Positions 16,418 through 24,896 of a DNA stretch of 64,000 bases are shown piece by piece. The DNA lies in the NCBI RefSeq assembly GCF_020510625.1, contig NZ_CP075191.1, positions 286,001-350,000 of the forward strand, written 5' to 3'. Every line of letters begins with the position of its first letter. Within the stretch, counting starts at the first letter, position 1. Origin of the DNA: Ferribacterium limneticum (lineage in GTDB: Bacteria; Pseudomonadota; Gammaproteobacteria; Burkholderiales; Rhodocyclaceae). Under the pieces are notes generated by a model. It was not told the DNA's origin. It worked only from the letters and a program-made list of their open reading frames with translations, and searched no databases. The position numbers and the translations under genes were made by a program.

Positions 16418-19063
16418 GTGCTCCTGAGCAGCGAACCCCGAACCGTCGGCAGCCACAGCTTGACCACCACCTACTTTGATGCCGCCGACCCCGACCTTGG
16501 CAAACGCGGCAACATCGCCACCGTCACCAACCCCCTCGGTCATCTCACCCGCTACACCGCCTACGACCTCAACGGCCGGCCGCTGTCGATCACCGACCCC
16601 AACGGCACCATCACCACGCTGAGCTACACCCCGCGCGGCTGGCTCAAGACGCGCAGCGTGGCCGGCCAGACCACCACCTACGACTACACCCCCTGGGGCG
16701 GCCTTGCCCAAGTCAGCTACCCCGACGGCAGCGGCATCAGCTACACCCACGACGCCGCCCACCGTCTCACCGCGATCGTCGACAGCGCCGGGCGGGGCGT
16801 GCACTACACCCTCGACCCCGCCGGCCACCGCCTCCAGGAAGACTACCGCAACGCCGACGGCTCACCGGCCCGGCAAGTCAGCCGCATCTTCGACGCCCTC
16901 GGTCGCCTGAAAGACGAAATCGAAGGCAACAGTCCGCCGCACACCCTCGGCTACACCGCCAACGGCGAACCGCGCTACCGCATCACCGCCAAGGGCGACA
17001 CCACCACCGACGACATCGACCCCCTGGGCCGCCCGGTCAAGCGCACCGATCCCGAGAACGGCAGCGCCCAGCCCACCCTCATGGCCTATGACCGCCTCGA
17101 CCAGCTCACCCGGCTGACCGCTCCGAACGGCGCCGTCACCGCCTTTGACATCGATGGCCTGGGCAACGTCTGGAAAGAAAGCTCGGCCGACCGCGGCAGT
17201 GTGGACAGCACCTTCGATGCCGCCGGCAATGCACTAACCAGAAAGGATGCCCGGGGGCTGACCGTCACCCAGACCTACGATGCCCTGAACCGGCTGACGC
17301 AAGTCTCTACCAGCAACGGTCAAATCATTCGCTACACCTGGGATGCGGGCTGTCCGAACGGCATTGGCCGCCTCTGCCAGAAAACCGATGGCGCAGGCAC
17401 CACCACCTACGCCTACGATGCGCGGGGCAATCTGCTCAGCGAGACGCGTAGCGAAGGCGGGCGCAGCTTCACCACCACCACCGCCCACAACGCCGCCGAC
17501 CGTCCCACCGACGTCCTCGCCCCGACCGGCGAAACCCTCGTCCCGACGCTCGACCCCGGCGGCAAGACCCAAACCCTGAGCGCCACCGGCGGCGGCACCA
17601 CCACAGCCATCGCCAGCGCCATCGCCTACAGCGCCACCGGGCAAATCACCGCCCAGCAACTCGGCCTGACCTGGCTGACGGTGAACTACGACAGCGCCGG
17701 GCGGGCCGACACGGTGAGTGCCACCCCGAGCAATGCCGCGAACGACAGCAACGGCGATGTCCCGCTCCCCGGTTGGGCCCTGGCCGTCCTCGGCGCCACC
17801 CTGTTCGGCCTGACCCGGCGCCGGCCAGCCGGAAGCGTCCTCCCCTTGCTTGCTACCGGGCTGCTTGCAATCTTCCTTAGTGCAGCTCCTTCAGCTGAGG
17901 CTGCCGATCTCGGCTATGACTACGACGCCAACGGCAACGTCATCAGCAAGACCACGGCCAGCGGCACAACGGCCTACACCTACGACAAACTCGACCGCCT
18001 CGACATCGAGGCCGGCCCACCCGGTAACCGTGACCACGCCTACGACGCCAACGGCAATCGCACGAGTGACGGGGCCGGCACCATGGCGACCTTTACCCCG
18101 AACACCGACCGGGTGGCGACCATCAACGGCATCAGCGTCACGCTGGACGCGGCCGGCAACCTGACCGCTGACGGCACGTACAAATATGTCTGGGACGATT
18201 TCGGCGATCTGAAGGAATTGCGCCGCTCCGACAACACCCTGATCGCTACCTACTACTACGATGACCGCCACCGGCGCACGCGCAAGGTGACCACTGCCGC
18301 CGCCCCGCAAGGGGCGACGACGACCTTCTACATTTACCTGCCGGACGGCCGGTTGCTCGCCGAGATGGGCGGATCGGGCGAAGCCCTGATGACCTACGTC
18401 TGGAATGGCGACATACTCACCGGGATCATTGTCCATCAACCGCAACGCACGGTATATACCGTGCAGGTCGACCATCTGGGCACGCCCTATCAGGTACGGA
18501 CGATCGAAGGCAAGATTGTCTGGCGCTGGGAACCGGATGGGTATGGGCGGACACAGCCGAACGAAGACCCAGATGGCGACGGGAAGAAACTGACGCTCAA
18601 CGTTCGGTTCCCGGGAATGTACTCTGACCGGGAGAGTGGGCTCTTCTACAACTGGCATCGGTATTACAGTCCGAAGATCGGGTACATTTCTCCGGACCCG
18701 ATTGGGATTGCCGGGGGCATCAACCCGTATGGCTACGCGAATCAGAATCCGCTGAGCTATACAGACCCAGAAGGGCTAGCTGCAGCAGGAGCAATAAAAG
18801 GTGCCCGATTCGGGGGCGCGGCAGGAAGTCGGTTTGGACCTGTGGGTGCGGCTGTCGGTGTTGCTATTGGTGCTGGGATTGGCTATCTAACCTGCCAGGA
18901 CAGTGCTGAAGAGTGCAAGCAAGAATGCGCTGACACGCTTCAAAGAGACGAAGCGGAATGTCTGATTGCCAGAGCCGGCTATGGTCGAGCTGCACAAAGA
19001 GTTTGCCTGGCTAAGGCCAAGGAATACTATTCCCGCTGTTTGCGTCAATGTGAAGGAAAATAA
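16406..19063 (+). CDS. 5'-truncated Rhs/YD-repeat protein with distinct cysteine-rich tip
   Basis: The open frame covers up to 885 residues but has no good start: the first possible codon, a TTG, lies inside dispersed repeat B. From about residue 20 (LTTTYFDAADPDLGKRG) it repeats the YD core of the first Rhs almost exactly. It includes the DVPLPGWALAVLGATLFGL module and the DPIGIAGG core end. From about residue 790 the tip is unrelated. A glycine-zipper stretch (GPVGAAVGVAIGAGIGYL) is followed by a helix with C-x7-C-x3-C spacing (CQDSAEECKQEC) and further cysteines ending CLRQCEGK. It is probably an orphan rhs tip cassette. Whether it is expressed is unclear. Confidence 0.75.
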   Translation: MTVEVLLSSEPRTVGSHSLTTTYFDAADPDLGKRGNIATVTNPLGHLTRYTAYDLNGRPLSITDPNGTITTLSYTPRGWLKTRSVAGQTTTYDYTPWGGLAQVSYPDGSGISYTHDAAHRLTAIVDSAGRGVHYTLDPAGHRLQEDYRNADGSPARQVSRIFDALGRLKDEIEGNSPPHTLGYTANGEPRYRITAKGDTTTDDIDPLGRPVKRTDPENGSAQPTLMAYDRLDQLTRLTAPNGAVTAFDIDGLGNVWKESSADRGSVDSTFDAAGNALTRKDARGLTVTQTYDALNRLTQVSTSNGQIIRYTWDAGCPNGIGRLCQKTDGAGTTTYAYDARGNLLSETRSEGGRSFTTTTAHNAADRPTDVLAPTGETLVPTLDPGGKTQTLSATGGGTTTAIASAIAYSATGQITAQQLGLTWLTVNYDSAGRADTVSATPSNAANDSNGDVPLPGWALAVLGATLFGLTRRRPAGSVLPLLATGLLAIFLSAAPSAEAADLGYDYDANGNVISKTTASGTTAYTYDKLDRLDIEAGPPGNRDHAYDANGNRTSDGAGTMATFTPNTDRVATINGISVTLDAAGNLTADGTYKYVWDDFGDLKELRRSDNTLIATYYYDDRHRRTRKVTTAAAPQGATTTFYIYLPDGRLLAEMGGSGEALMTYVWNGDILTGIIVHQPQRTVYTVQVDHLGTPYQVRTIEGKIVWRWEPDGYGRTQPNEDPDGDGKKLTLNVRFPGMYSDRESGLFYNWHRYYSPKIGYISPDPIGIAGGINPYGYANQNPLSYTDPEGLAAAGAIKGARFGGAAGSRFGPVGAAVGVAIGAGIGYLTCQDSAEECKQECADTLQRDEAECLIARAGYGRAAQRVCLAKAKEYYSRCLRQCEGK
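16486..18779 (+). repeat. Direct repeat of the Rhs core (partner 13470-15760)
   Basis: Aligned at an offset of 3016 bases (3019 after one codon insertion near 17740), this 2.3-kb segment matches 13470-15760. It is nearly identical over 16490-17260, clearly different over about 17264-17440 and again in the second hydrophobic helix (17830-17900), then nearly identical to 18590. The patchwork implies duplication followed by uneven conversion or import. The repeat can recombine to swap tips between the two genes. Confidence 0.9.
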
Positions 19064-19065
19064 AA

Positions 19066-19479
19066 ATGCACGAGCCATATCTTGCGATATATGTAGAGGA
19101 TGGAGCTTTACACATAGCAAAGAAGCTTCCGACGGAGGACATTGCGCGCGGCATCATTGAGGTTCCGCTTAAGCAAGTGACGTCAGACAAATTTGATGAG
19201 GCTGCAAGAAAGCTAGGCGGAACCGTACTCGGACTTTTTAAGCTTTGGCACAAGAAAGATTTTGAAGGCTGGGACGATTCCAATATTTTGGAGAACGGCG
19301 CTATTGAGGACTTCTCAGTCGCTTTGTATCTGATAGACAGACTGTCTCAAGGATGTTCTGAAGACAGGTTGCGATTAATCGATGAAATTCTCGGTGAAGC
19401 AGCAACATCGAATGTTGTTGCGGCTGACTACTTTCAGGAAGACTGGCCTTTGTTGAGGAAAAGACTATTGCGAGTGTGA
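19066..19479 (+). CDS. Candidate cytosolic immunity protein of the second Rhs tip
   Basis: The 137-aa protein starts two bases after the truncated rhs stop codon (MHEPYLAIYVEDGALHIAKK) and has no signal peptide or membrane segment. It is acidic and predicted largely helical, with a DFSVALYLIDRLSQGCSEDRL helix and an EDWPLLRKRLLRV end. I do not recognise the family. Tight coupling to the effector tip and low GC are the usual signs of an immunity gene, so that is the working call. The tip is membrane-like, so a regulatory partner is an alternative. Confidence 0.55.
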   Translation: MHEPYLAIYVEDGALHIAKKLPTEDIARGIIEVPLKQVTSDKFDEAARKLGGTVLGLFKLWHKKDFEGWDDSNILENGAIEDFSVALYLIDRLSQGCSEDRLRLIDEILGEAATSNVVAADYFQEDWPLLRKRLLRV

Positions 19480-19509
19480 TGAGCAATACAGACCAAAGGA
19501 GAAAACGAT

Positions 19510-19556
19510 TTGCTGTCGATGACCGACCCCGACGGCAACCGCACCGCTGACGGGGC
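19510..19556 (+). pseudogene. Short rhs relic
   Basis: CTGTCGATGACCGACCCCGACG followed by GCAACCGCACC and GCTGACGGGG, quoted in parts, encodes LSMTDPDGNRTADG. It combines the Rhs core phrases LSITDPNG (13567) and DPNGNRTSDG (15026). No frame extends from it. It marks the right edge of the Rhs island, 24 bp before the AEC transporter gene. Confidence 0.6.
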
Positions 19557-19579
19557 TATTCACGACTTAGAATGCAGCG

Positions 19580-20479
19580 ATGAACACTGCGCTGCTGCTC
19601 CTTCCCGACTTTTCACTGATCCTGCTTGGCGCTGCCATTCGCCGCTGGATGCATCTGGGCGACCATTTCTGGAACGGGGTCGAGAAGCTGGTCTATTTCA
19701 TCCTGTTTCCGGCGCTGCTGATCAACGCCATCATCAAGACCCGGCTCGACCTGGGGGCGGCCTTGCCATTGCTCGCCACGGCCTTTGCCGTGATGGCCGG
19801 CGGCATGTTGCTCGGCATCGTGCCCAAGCTGTTCAGTCGTCTGCCGGCGCTGACCTATGCCTCGATGTTCCAGTGTGCCTACCGCTTCAACTCCTACATT
19901 GCACTGGCCGTCGCCGGCATGCTGTTCGGCGCGCCGGGGATCGCCACCATGGGCTTGATCGTTGGCGCTGCCGTGCCTTTCGCCAATCTGGTCTCGGTCT
20001 GGATGCTGGCCCGCCATGGCGAAGTCGGCCTGTGGCGCGAGGTGGCGCGTAATCCTCTGATCTGGGGAACGGCAACCGGCTTCCTGCTCAATCTCGCCGG
20101 TTTTGTGCCGCCGGCCCCGTTGCAGGCCTTTCTCGGCCGTCTGGCCGATGCCTCGATTGCCCTCGGCCTGATCACGGTTGGTGCGGCCTTGCGGCTGGAA
20201 AGTACGCCGGGCGTGCGGGGTTTTTCGTTGTGGCTGGTGCTGGTGAAACTGCTGGCGCTGCCGCTGGTGGCGCTTGGCGTCGGCAGTCTGCTTGGCCTGT
20301 CCGGCCTCAACTATCAGGTGGTGGTGCTGTTCGCGGCGCTGCCGACCGCATCGTCGGCTTATATCCTGGCCATGCGCATGGGTGGCGACGGCCGCAGTGT
20401 GGCCTGGCTGATTTCAGCGACGACGCTGGGCTCAATGCTCACGCTGCCGCTATGGGCAGCGTGGCTGGCTCGACTCTGA
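19580..20479 (+). CDS. AEC-family transporter (auxin efflux carrier-like)
   Basis: The 299-aa protein has about ten hydrophobic helices arranged as two five-helix halves. It carries the family phrases LVYFILFPALLINAI near residue 38, MFQCAYRFNSYIALAVAG near 95 and ASIALGLITVGAALRLE near 190. AEC proteins move small carboxylates or related anions across the inner membrane; the substrate cannot be told. The ATG at 19580 is the only sensible start and lies in the boundary between the Rhs island and the normal chromosome, so its native promoter may have been replaced. Confidence 0.85.
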   Translation: MNTALLLLPDFSLILLGAAIRRWMHLGDHFWNGVEKLVYFILFPALLINAIIKTRLDLGAALPLLATAFAVMAGGMLLGIVPKLFSRLPALTYASMFQCAYRFNSYIALAVAGMLFGAPGIATMGLIVGAAVPFANLVSVWMLARHGEVGLWREVARNPLIWGTATGFLLNLAGFVPPAPLQAFLGRLADASIALGLITVGAALRLESTPGVRGFSLWLVLVKLLALPLVALGVGSLLGLSGLNYQVVVLFAALPTASSAYILAMRMGGDGRSVAWLISATTLGSMLTLPLWAAWLARL

Positions 20480-20947
20480 TTATTTCTTGACGGCGGGCCG
20501 CCTGGCCTTCGGCTTGGCGGCTTCCTCGGTGGCGGCGCTGGCGGCCGCCTCAGCGGCGGCTTCGGCCGATTGCTGCATCTGGTCGCGCATCTGCTGCATC
20601 ATTTGCCACGGCCACATGGCGGCTTCGGAGAAGGCGTTGGCCTGCGGTTCGGCCGGTGCTTCTGCGGCGGCTTCGGGCGACATTGCCTTGACGCTGTCCT
20701 TGGCCATCTGGCCCATGGCCTGCACCGCACCAACCGTAGTCCGCTGCATTTCCAGGCCCTGAATGGTCATCTGCAGCATCGACAGATTCATGCGCAGCCA
20801 GCCTTCGACTGCCTTCATGTCCTTGATGCGCTTGTCGAGTTCGTCGAGATCGAAAGTCGGTGCCACCATGCCGGGGAGCGAGAAACCCATGTTGCCCCAC
20901 ATGTTGCGCATGAAATTGAGCGGGTCGTGTACCTGTTCTTCGGCCAT
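20480..20947 (-). CDS. phaM: PhaM-type polyhydroxyalkanoate granule regulatory protein
   Basis: The 155-aa protein matches PhaM through MRNMWGNMGFSLPGMVAPTF, LDELDKRIKDMKAVEGWLRM and LSMLQMTIQGLEMQRTTV in the first 80 residues. A low-complexity alanine/glutamine helix follows, ending in a basic tail KPKARRPAVKK. In Ralstonia PhaM activates PHB synthase and ties granules to the nucleoid through its lysine-rich C-terminus, which is shorter here. The start at 20947 follows GGAGGAGAAGAAC on the minus strand. It is convergent with the AEC gene with no gap, so the two 3' ends abut. Confidence 0.88.
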   Translation of the reverse strand: MAEEQVHDPLNFMRNMWGNMGFSLPGMVAPTFDLDELDKRIKDMKAVEGWLRMNLSMLQMTIQGLEMQRTTVGAVQAMGQMAKDSVKAMSPEAAAEAPAEPQANAFSEAAMWPWQMMQQMRDQMQQSAEAAAEAAASAATEEAAKPKARRPAVKK

Positions 20948-21044
20948 GTTCTTCTCCTCCTGTTGGATAACCTCATCTTAAACCTCTTAAACCACTTCGT
21001 AATGCAAAATGATAAATTAGCGGCCTGTTGAATAGGGGGACGGT

Positions 21045-21710
21045 ATGTTGAAGCTGTTGGTGGTTGAAGATCATGCGCTGGTTCGCGAAGGTCTGGTTCG
21101 CCTGCTTGGGCAGATCGAACCCGGCGCCCAGGTTCAGGAGTGTGCGGATTTCGAATCGGCGCTGAATGTGCTCGATAACGAAGGCGAGTTCGATCTGGTC
21201 TTGCTCGACTTGGCGCTGCCGGGAATCGACGGCTTTGCCGGTCTCGATATCCTGCGCCGCCGCTACCCAGCCATGCCGGTCGCCGTCGTTTCGGCTTTCG
21301 ACGATACGCCGACCATTACGCGCGTGCTGAATCTCGGGGCATCCGGATTCATTCCCAAGGCTTTTTCCGGCGAGGCATTGCTGTCAGCGGTACGCGAAGT
21401 ATTGGCCGGCAACATCTTCCGGCCGAATGGCCAGTCGGCAGCGCGGCTCGATGATGCGACACCGGTGCCGCCGCCGACCAAGGGGGGTGTGCGCCCTGAT
21501 GAAATCGGCCTGACCGACCGCCAAGGGCAAGTGCTGGCCTTGATGGTGCGCGGCCTGTCGAACCGGGATATCGCCGATCAGCTCGGTCTGTCAGAAGGCA
21601 CGGTCAAGATTCATGCGACGGCCGTTTTCAAGGCGCTCGGGGTCAATAGCCGGACCCAGGCGCTGGTTGCCGTGGCCCGCTACGGCGTGGATTTCGAAAG
21701 CGTTTTCTGA
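21045..21710 (+). CDS. NarL/LuxR-family response regulator
   Basis: The 221-aa protein has an N-terminal receiver (VVEDHALVREGL; phosphoacceptor in DLVLLDLALPGIDGF; a Ser-Ala SAFDD switch; PKAFSGE with the conserved lysine) and a C-terminal LuxR helix-turn-helix. The latter reads GLTDRQGQVLALMVRGLSNR, then DIADQLGLSEGTVKIHATAV, near residues 158-200. It should bind DNA when phosphorylated. The likely partner kinase is encoded convergently, overlapping this gene's last 31 bases. Target genes are unknown. Confidence 0.92.
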   Translation: MLKLLVVEDHALVREGLVRLLGQIEPGAQVQECADFESALNVLDNEGEFDLVLLDLALPGIDGFAGLDILRRRYPAMPVAVVSAFDDTPTITRVLNLGASGFIPKAFSGEALLSAVREVLAGNIFRPNGQSAARLDDATPVPPPTKGGVRPDEIGLTDRQGQVLALMVRGLSNRDIADQLGLSEGTVKIHATAVFKALGVNSRTQALVAVARYGVDFESVF

Positions 21711-23773
21711 AGCTGGTTCAGTAGCGCCCGCAGCTTGGCCGGGCGCACCGGCACGGGAAGGGCGTGGGCGTCGGTCGGCAGGCTCCGGGCTGGATCCCGG
21801 ACCAGCACGACCAGGGGCATGCCCGTGGCCAGTTCGGCACTGACGGCAGCGGCGAGTTCGTCGTCGGCGATCAGTACCGCATCTTCAGGCCGGCGCTCGG
21901 TGCTGCTGCCGTCGTCGGCACTGACGAGATAATCCCAGCGCTCCATCAACTCGATGCACTCTTGCATTTCGTCCGAGGTGCCGATGCAATGGACCTTGCC
22001 GGCTTTGGGTGAGGGCAGGCTGGCCGCCGGTACGGCGATCTCCGGATGGCTGCGCGCAACGCTGAGTGAGAAGCGTGTGCCTTCTCCCTGCCGCGAACGC
22101 AGCGTAACTTCGATGCCCAGCGCCTTGGCCAGGCGATCGACGATGGACAGCCCCAGGCCCAGGCCCTTGTTCTGTTCCCGGGCGATATTTCCGACCTGAT
22201 AGAACTCGGCAAAAATGGCGGCCTGGTGTTCGGCCGCGATGCCGATGCCGTTATCCCTGACTTCAATATTGACGCGATCGCCCCGCAGACGGGCGGCAAT
22301 CAGCACGCAGCCACCGGGCGGGGTGTAGCGCAGGGCGTTGGAGACCAGGTTGGCGATCATGCGCTCAAGCATGATCGGGTCTGATTCAACCCATCGCCTG
22401 GTCGGACGGAAGCGCAGCGTCATGTTGCGGTCGGTTGCCGCGCGCCGGAAAGAGTTGGCCAGTCGTTCGAATATTGGCTGCACCGGGGTGGGGCGGCTGT
22501 CGGGCTTGATGCCGGCGACGTCGAGCCGGGAGATGTCGAGCAGCGAATCGAGCAGTTCGCCCAGAATGGTGGTCGAGGCGGCTATCTGCTCGGCCAGTCG
22601 TGGCAGCTCCTTCGCCGTGCCGCTCTGGAGTTGTCTTTGCAGGTCGGTGGCGAATAGCGACAGGGCGTGCAGCGGCTGGCGCAAGTCGTGGCTGGCCGCC
22701 GCGAGAAAGCGGCTCTTCGCGGTGTTGGCGCGTTCGGCGGCATTCTTCTGCCCGGCCAGTTCCTGCGTCGCATCGCGGACGCGCTCTTCGAGAAGATCGT
22801 GGCTGGCCGCCAGTTCGTCGGTCATGGCCGCCATGTCGCGAACCTGGCGGCGGACCAGCAGGGCCGTGACAAGCAGGACGATGCTGACCAGCAGGGCCAG
22901 CGTGCCCAGTTCGAACAAGCGACTGTACCAGGCGGCGAGCAGGGTCTTTTCAGGAATGGCGCTGAGAATTCGCAAGTCGGCAAAGCCGGGGATCGGCGAC
23001 ACGGAGATCAGATAGCCGTTACCGGTGGTCAAGCCGCCTTCCGGGATGAAACCCCGCAATTGGCCGCTGTAGAGGACGGTCGAGGCCTGGGCGCCGAGAA
23101 TCGGCGATTGCCGGCTCAGGTCCGTGGGGCGACAGGAGGCGATGATTTCGCCTTTTCGGTTGATGAGAACCGTTTCGAAGTCGTCGGACAAGCGGTTCGA
23201 CCAGCAGAAATCCTGGAGATAGGCCGGCTCCATGGCGGCGAAGGCGGCGCCGGCAAAGTGGCCGTTGTCGCCGGTCAGGCGCCGGGCGATGGCGTAGGTG
23301 TAACGGCCGCTGTTGCGCCCGATATAGGGGCCGAAGGTCCCGGCTTCGGCGCCTTCCTCAAGTGCCTTGAAATAAGGGCGGTCCCTGACGTTGATGTGTG
23401 GCGCGGGAAAGAAGGTCGAGATAAAACGCTGGTTGCCGAAGCGGTCAAAGATGATCAGGTCACGCAGCTGCGGCATGGCCCGCGAATGGCGCTGGGCAAT
23501 GTACTCCCAGCCCTTGCTCGGGTCCCAGCTCTCCCAGTCGCGCCGACTGTGCGAGAGGTCGGTCGCGGTTTCGCGCAGCAGGACGTCGACGGCTTCAAAC
23601 GTTCGTGCCGTGTGTTCCGCCATCATCAGGCCGAAGTGTTGAAGGCGACGTTCGCCGGATTCCAGGTCGCGGTGGCGGGCCAGCGCGAGGTCGGCCAGGA
23701 AGACGAGCAGAACCACCAGCGTGCCGGCCAGGGCAACGCTCAGGGCAAGGGTTTCGGGCTTTCTGGCGGGCAT
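21680..23773 (-). CDS. Sensor histidine kinase with Cache-type sensor and degenerate receiver-like tail
   Basis: The 697-aa kinase has a first membrane helix at residues 9-28 and a periplasmic Cache-like region up to about 290 (DRPYFKALEEGAEAG, GRNSGRYTYAIARRL). A second helix follows near 300-320, then a coiled linker. The phosphotransfer motif is FLAAASHDLRQPLHALSLFA near residue 375, and the ATPase boxes are NLVSNALRYTPPGG, VRDNGIGIA and GLGLGLSIVDRLA. After residue 590 there is a receiver-sized domain where the phosphoacceptor aspartate is absent (DAVLIADDELAAAV). The start at 23773 puts the first helix correctly. It probably signals to the regulator at 21045. Confidence 0.9.
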   Translation of the reverse strand: MPARKPETLALSVALAGTLVVLLVFLADLALARHRDLESGERRLQHFGLMMAEHTARTFEAVDVLLRETATDLSHSRRDWESWDPSKGWEYIAQRHSRAMPQLRDLIIFDRFGNQRFISTFFPAPHINVRDRPYFKALEEGAEAGTFGPYIGRNSGRYTYAIARRLTGDNGHFAGAAFAAMEPAYLQDFCWSNRLSDDFETVLINRKGEIIASCRPTDLSRQSPILGAQASTVLYSGQLRGFIPEGGLTTGNGYLISVSPIPGFADLRILSAIPEKTLLAAWYSRLFELGTLALLVSIVLLVTALLVRRQVRDMAAMTDELAASHDLLEERVRDATQELAGQKNAAERANTAKSRFLAAASHDLRQPLHALSLFATDLQRQLQSGTAKELPRLAEQIAASTTILGELLDSLLDISRLDVAGIKPDSRPTPVQPIFERLANSFRRAATDRNMTLRFRPTRRWVESDPIMLERMIANLVSNALRYTPPGGCVLIAARLRGDRVNIEVRDNGIGIAAEHQAAIFAEFYQVGNIAREQNKGLGLGLSIVDRLAKALGIEVTLRSRQGEGTRFSLSVARSHPEIAVPAASLPSPKAGKVHCIGTSDEMQECIELMERWDYLVSADDGSSTERRPEDAVLIADDELAAAVSAELATGMPLVVLVRDPARSLPTDAHALPVPVRPAKLRALLNQLQKTLSKSTP

Positions 23774-23778
23774 GCGGC

Positions 23779-24528
23779 CTATAGCTGATAGCAATAGAGC
23801 GGGCGAGGCGGCGTGCAATCGACCTCGATGATGCGGTCGGGCGTCGCGCCGGGCACCGGAAAGCTGTTGCTGACGAACAGGCTGCCCGGCTGCATTTCGG
23901 CTTTCACCTTTTCCCACAGGCGCGGCATAGGGGCAGGGGAGAGGAAGGCGTAAACCACGTCGTAGTCGCCGAGATTTGCCATCCAGAGATCATCCCAGCG
24001 CCAGCGGATATTGGGTCGGCCGAGGCTGAAAAAGCGGCCGACCAGCCAGGTCAGCGGCGCGTTTTCATAGCCGGTGAAATGGCTGTCGGGCAGGGTGTCG
24101 GCCAGCGGTACCGTGGTGCTGCCCAGCCCGGCGCCGAGATCGAGAAATCGGCTAGGGCCGCGTTCGGCCAGCACTTCGGCCAATGCGGCCACCGTTTCCT
24201 TGTTCGACAGGTAGAGCGGCACCTGCCCGGACAGCGCGCCGCGAAAGATCAGCAGCAGCAGGATGGCGGCGAGCAGGAACCAGATCGGGTCGATGGCCAG
24301 CGTGTGGGTGAACCAGACCAGCGGCATGAAGCCGCCGTGAATCAGCTTCCACCACCACGGCTGGCGCGACAGGGTGGCGAGAACAAGGGCGACGCCGCCG
24401 ATGGCCAGGCTGGTTTCCAGCCACGGCATGGCCTCGGCGTTCAGGCCGTAATACGGCCAGGCCAGCGAGAGAACGAGGATCGCCGCCGCCCCTTGCAGGG
24501 CAAACTGGCGTAGCGGGGGTGAAATCAT
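23779..24528 (-). CDS. Membrane-anchored class I SAM-dependent methyltransferase
   Basis: The 249-aa protein has four hydrophobic segments in its first 110 residues (AAAILVLSLAWPYYG; LAIGGVALVLATL; HGGFMPLVWFTHTLAI; FLLAAILLLLIF). A cytosolic Rossmann domain follows, with the SAM-binding loop FLDLGAGLGSTTVPLA near residue 140, an acidic strand end GYENAPLTW and DYDVVYAFLSP. The substrate is unknown. The kinase gene starts 6 bp downstream of its stop, so the two are probably cotranscribed, hinting that the modification and the signalling are linked. Confidence 0.75.
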   Translation of the reverse strand: MISPPLRQFALQGAAAILVLSLAWPYYGLNAEAMPWLETSLAIGGVALVLATLSRQPWWWKLIHGGFMPLVWFTHTLAIDPIWFLLAAILLLLIFRGALSGQVPLYLSNKETVAALAEVLAERGPSRFLDLGAGLGSTTVPLADTLPDSHFTGYENAPLTWLVGRFFSLGRPNIRWRWDDLWMANLGDYDVVYAFLSPAPMPRLWEKVKAEMQPGSLFVSNSFPVPGATPDRIIEVDCTPPRPLYCYQL

Positions 24529-24668
24529 CCCCGGATTTTATGTCATCAGTGCGGATCTCGCCTTTTCTCTTGCTTGAGTGGTGGGTTTGGCAGGTGCGCT
24601 CAGTGGGCGAGGGGCAGGGAGGGCGAAGGGTTGGCAAGGTTTGCCAGGAAAGCAGTCAACGGCGACGA

Positions 24669-24707
24669 TTTCAATTTTGGCCGTTTTTTCCGGTTCACCG
24701 TGGGAAT
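24669..24707 (+). repeat. Dispersed repeat copy C
   Basis: It reads TTTCAATTTTGGCCG then TTTTTTCCGGTTCACCGTGG, one of four related copies. It lies about 120 bp from the end of the integron cassette, in a gene-free stretch. Confidence 0.65.
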
Positions 24708-24778
24708 TGGAAAATGTGGAGCCCATGGGGATTTTGGGATAGTAAATGTGATTGGCCCGCAGAAACCGTGGTCTGTCC

Positions 24779-24825
24779 CCTATTATTGTTTTTACTATTA
24801 TTGTTTTCTATTATTGTTTTTGGAA
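24779..24825. repeat. Threefold tandem repeat of TATTATTGTTTT
   Basis: Three consecutive units of TATTATTGTTTT with short AC/C linkers form an AT-rich tract immediately before the attC core at 24827. It is a slipped-strand type repeat. The count may vary between strains. Confidence 0.75.
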
Positions 24826-24826
24826 T

Positions 24827-24896
24827 GCCTAACGTGGAGGTAACCGGCGCTGCGCGGCTTTATCGCGCAGCGTCCGTGTTGACCGCAGAGTTAGGT
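24827..24896 (-). other. Integron attC recombination site
   Basis: On the minus strand the site starts with the inverse core ACCTAAC (24896-24890) and ends with the core GTTAGGC (24833-24827), fitting RYYYAAC and GTTRRRY. Between them the sequence folds into an imperfect hairpin: CGCTGCGCG, loop ATAAAGC, CGCGCAGCG at the tip, and GCGGTCAAC against GGTTACC lower down with unpaired bases. The inverse core is the exact complement of the GTTAGGT at 25492-25486 on the far side of the gene, as expected for one integrated cassette. Confidence 0.85.

Noticed and set aside
11386..19479. Type VI secretion cluster around the Rhs genes
   Set aside because: No vgrG, PAAR, EagR chaperone or tss gene is present, and no PAAR motif is seen at the Rhs N-terminus.
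24779..24825. Possible CRISPR array from the tandem TATTATTGTTTT units
   Set aside because: The units are 12-14 bases with almost no spacers and no cas genes are present.
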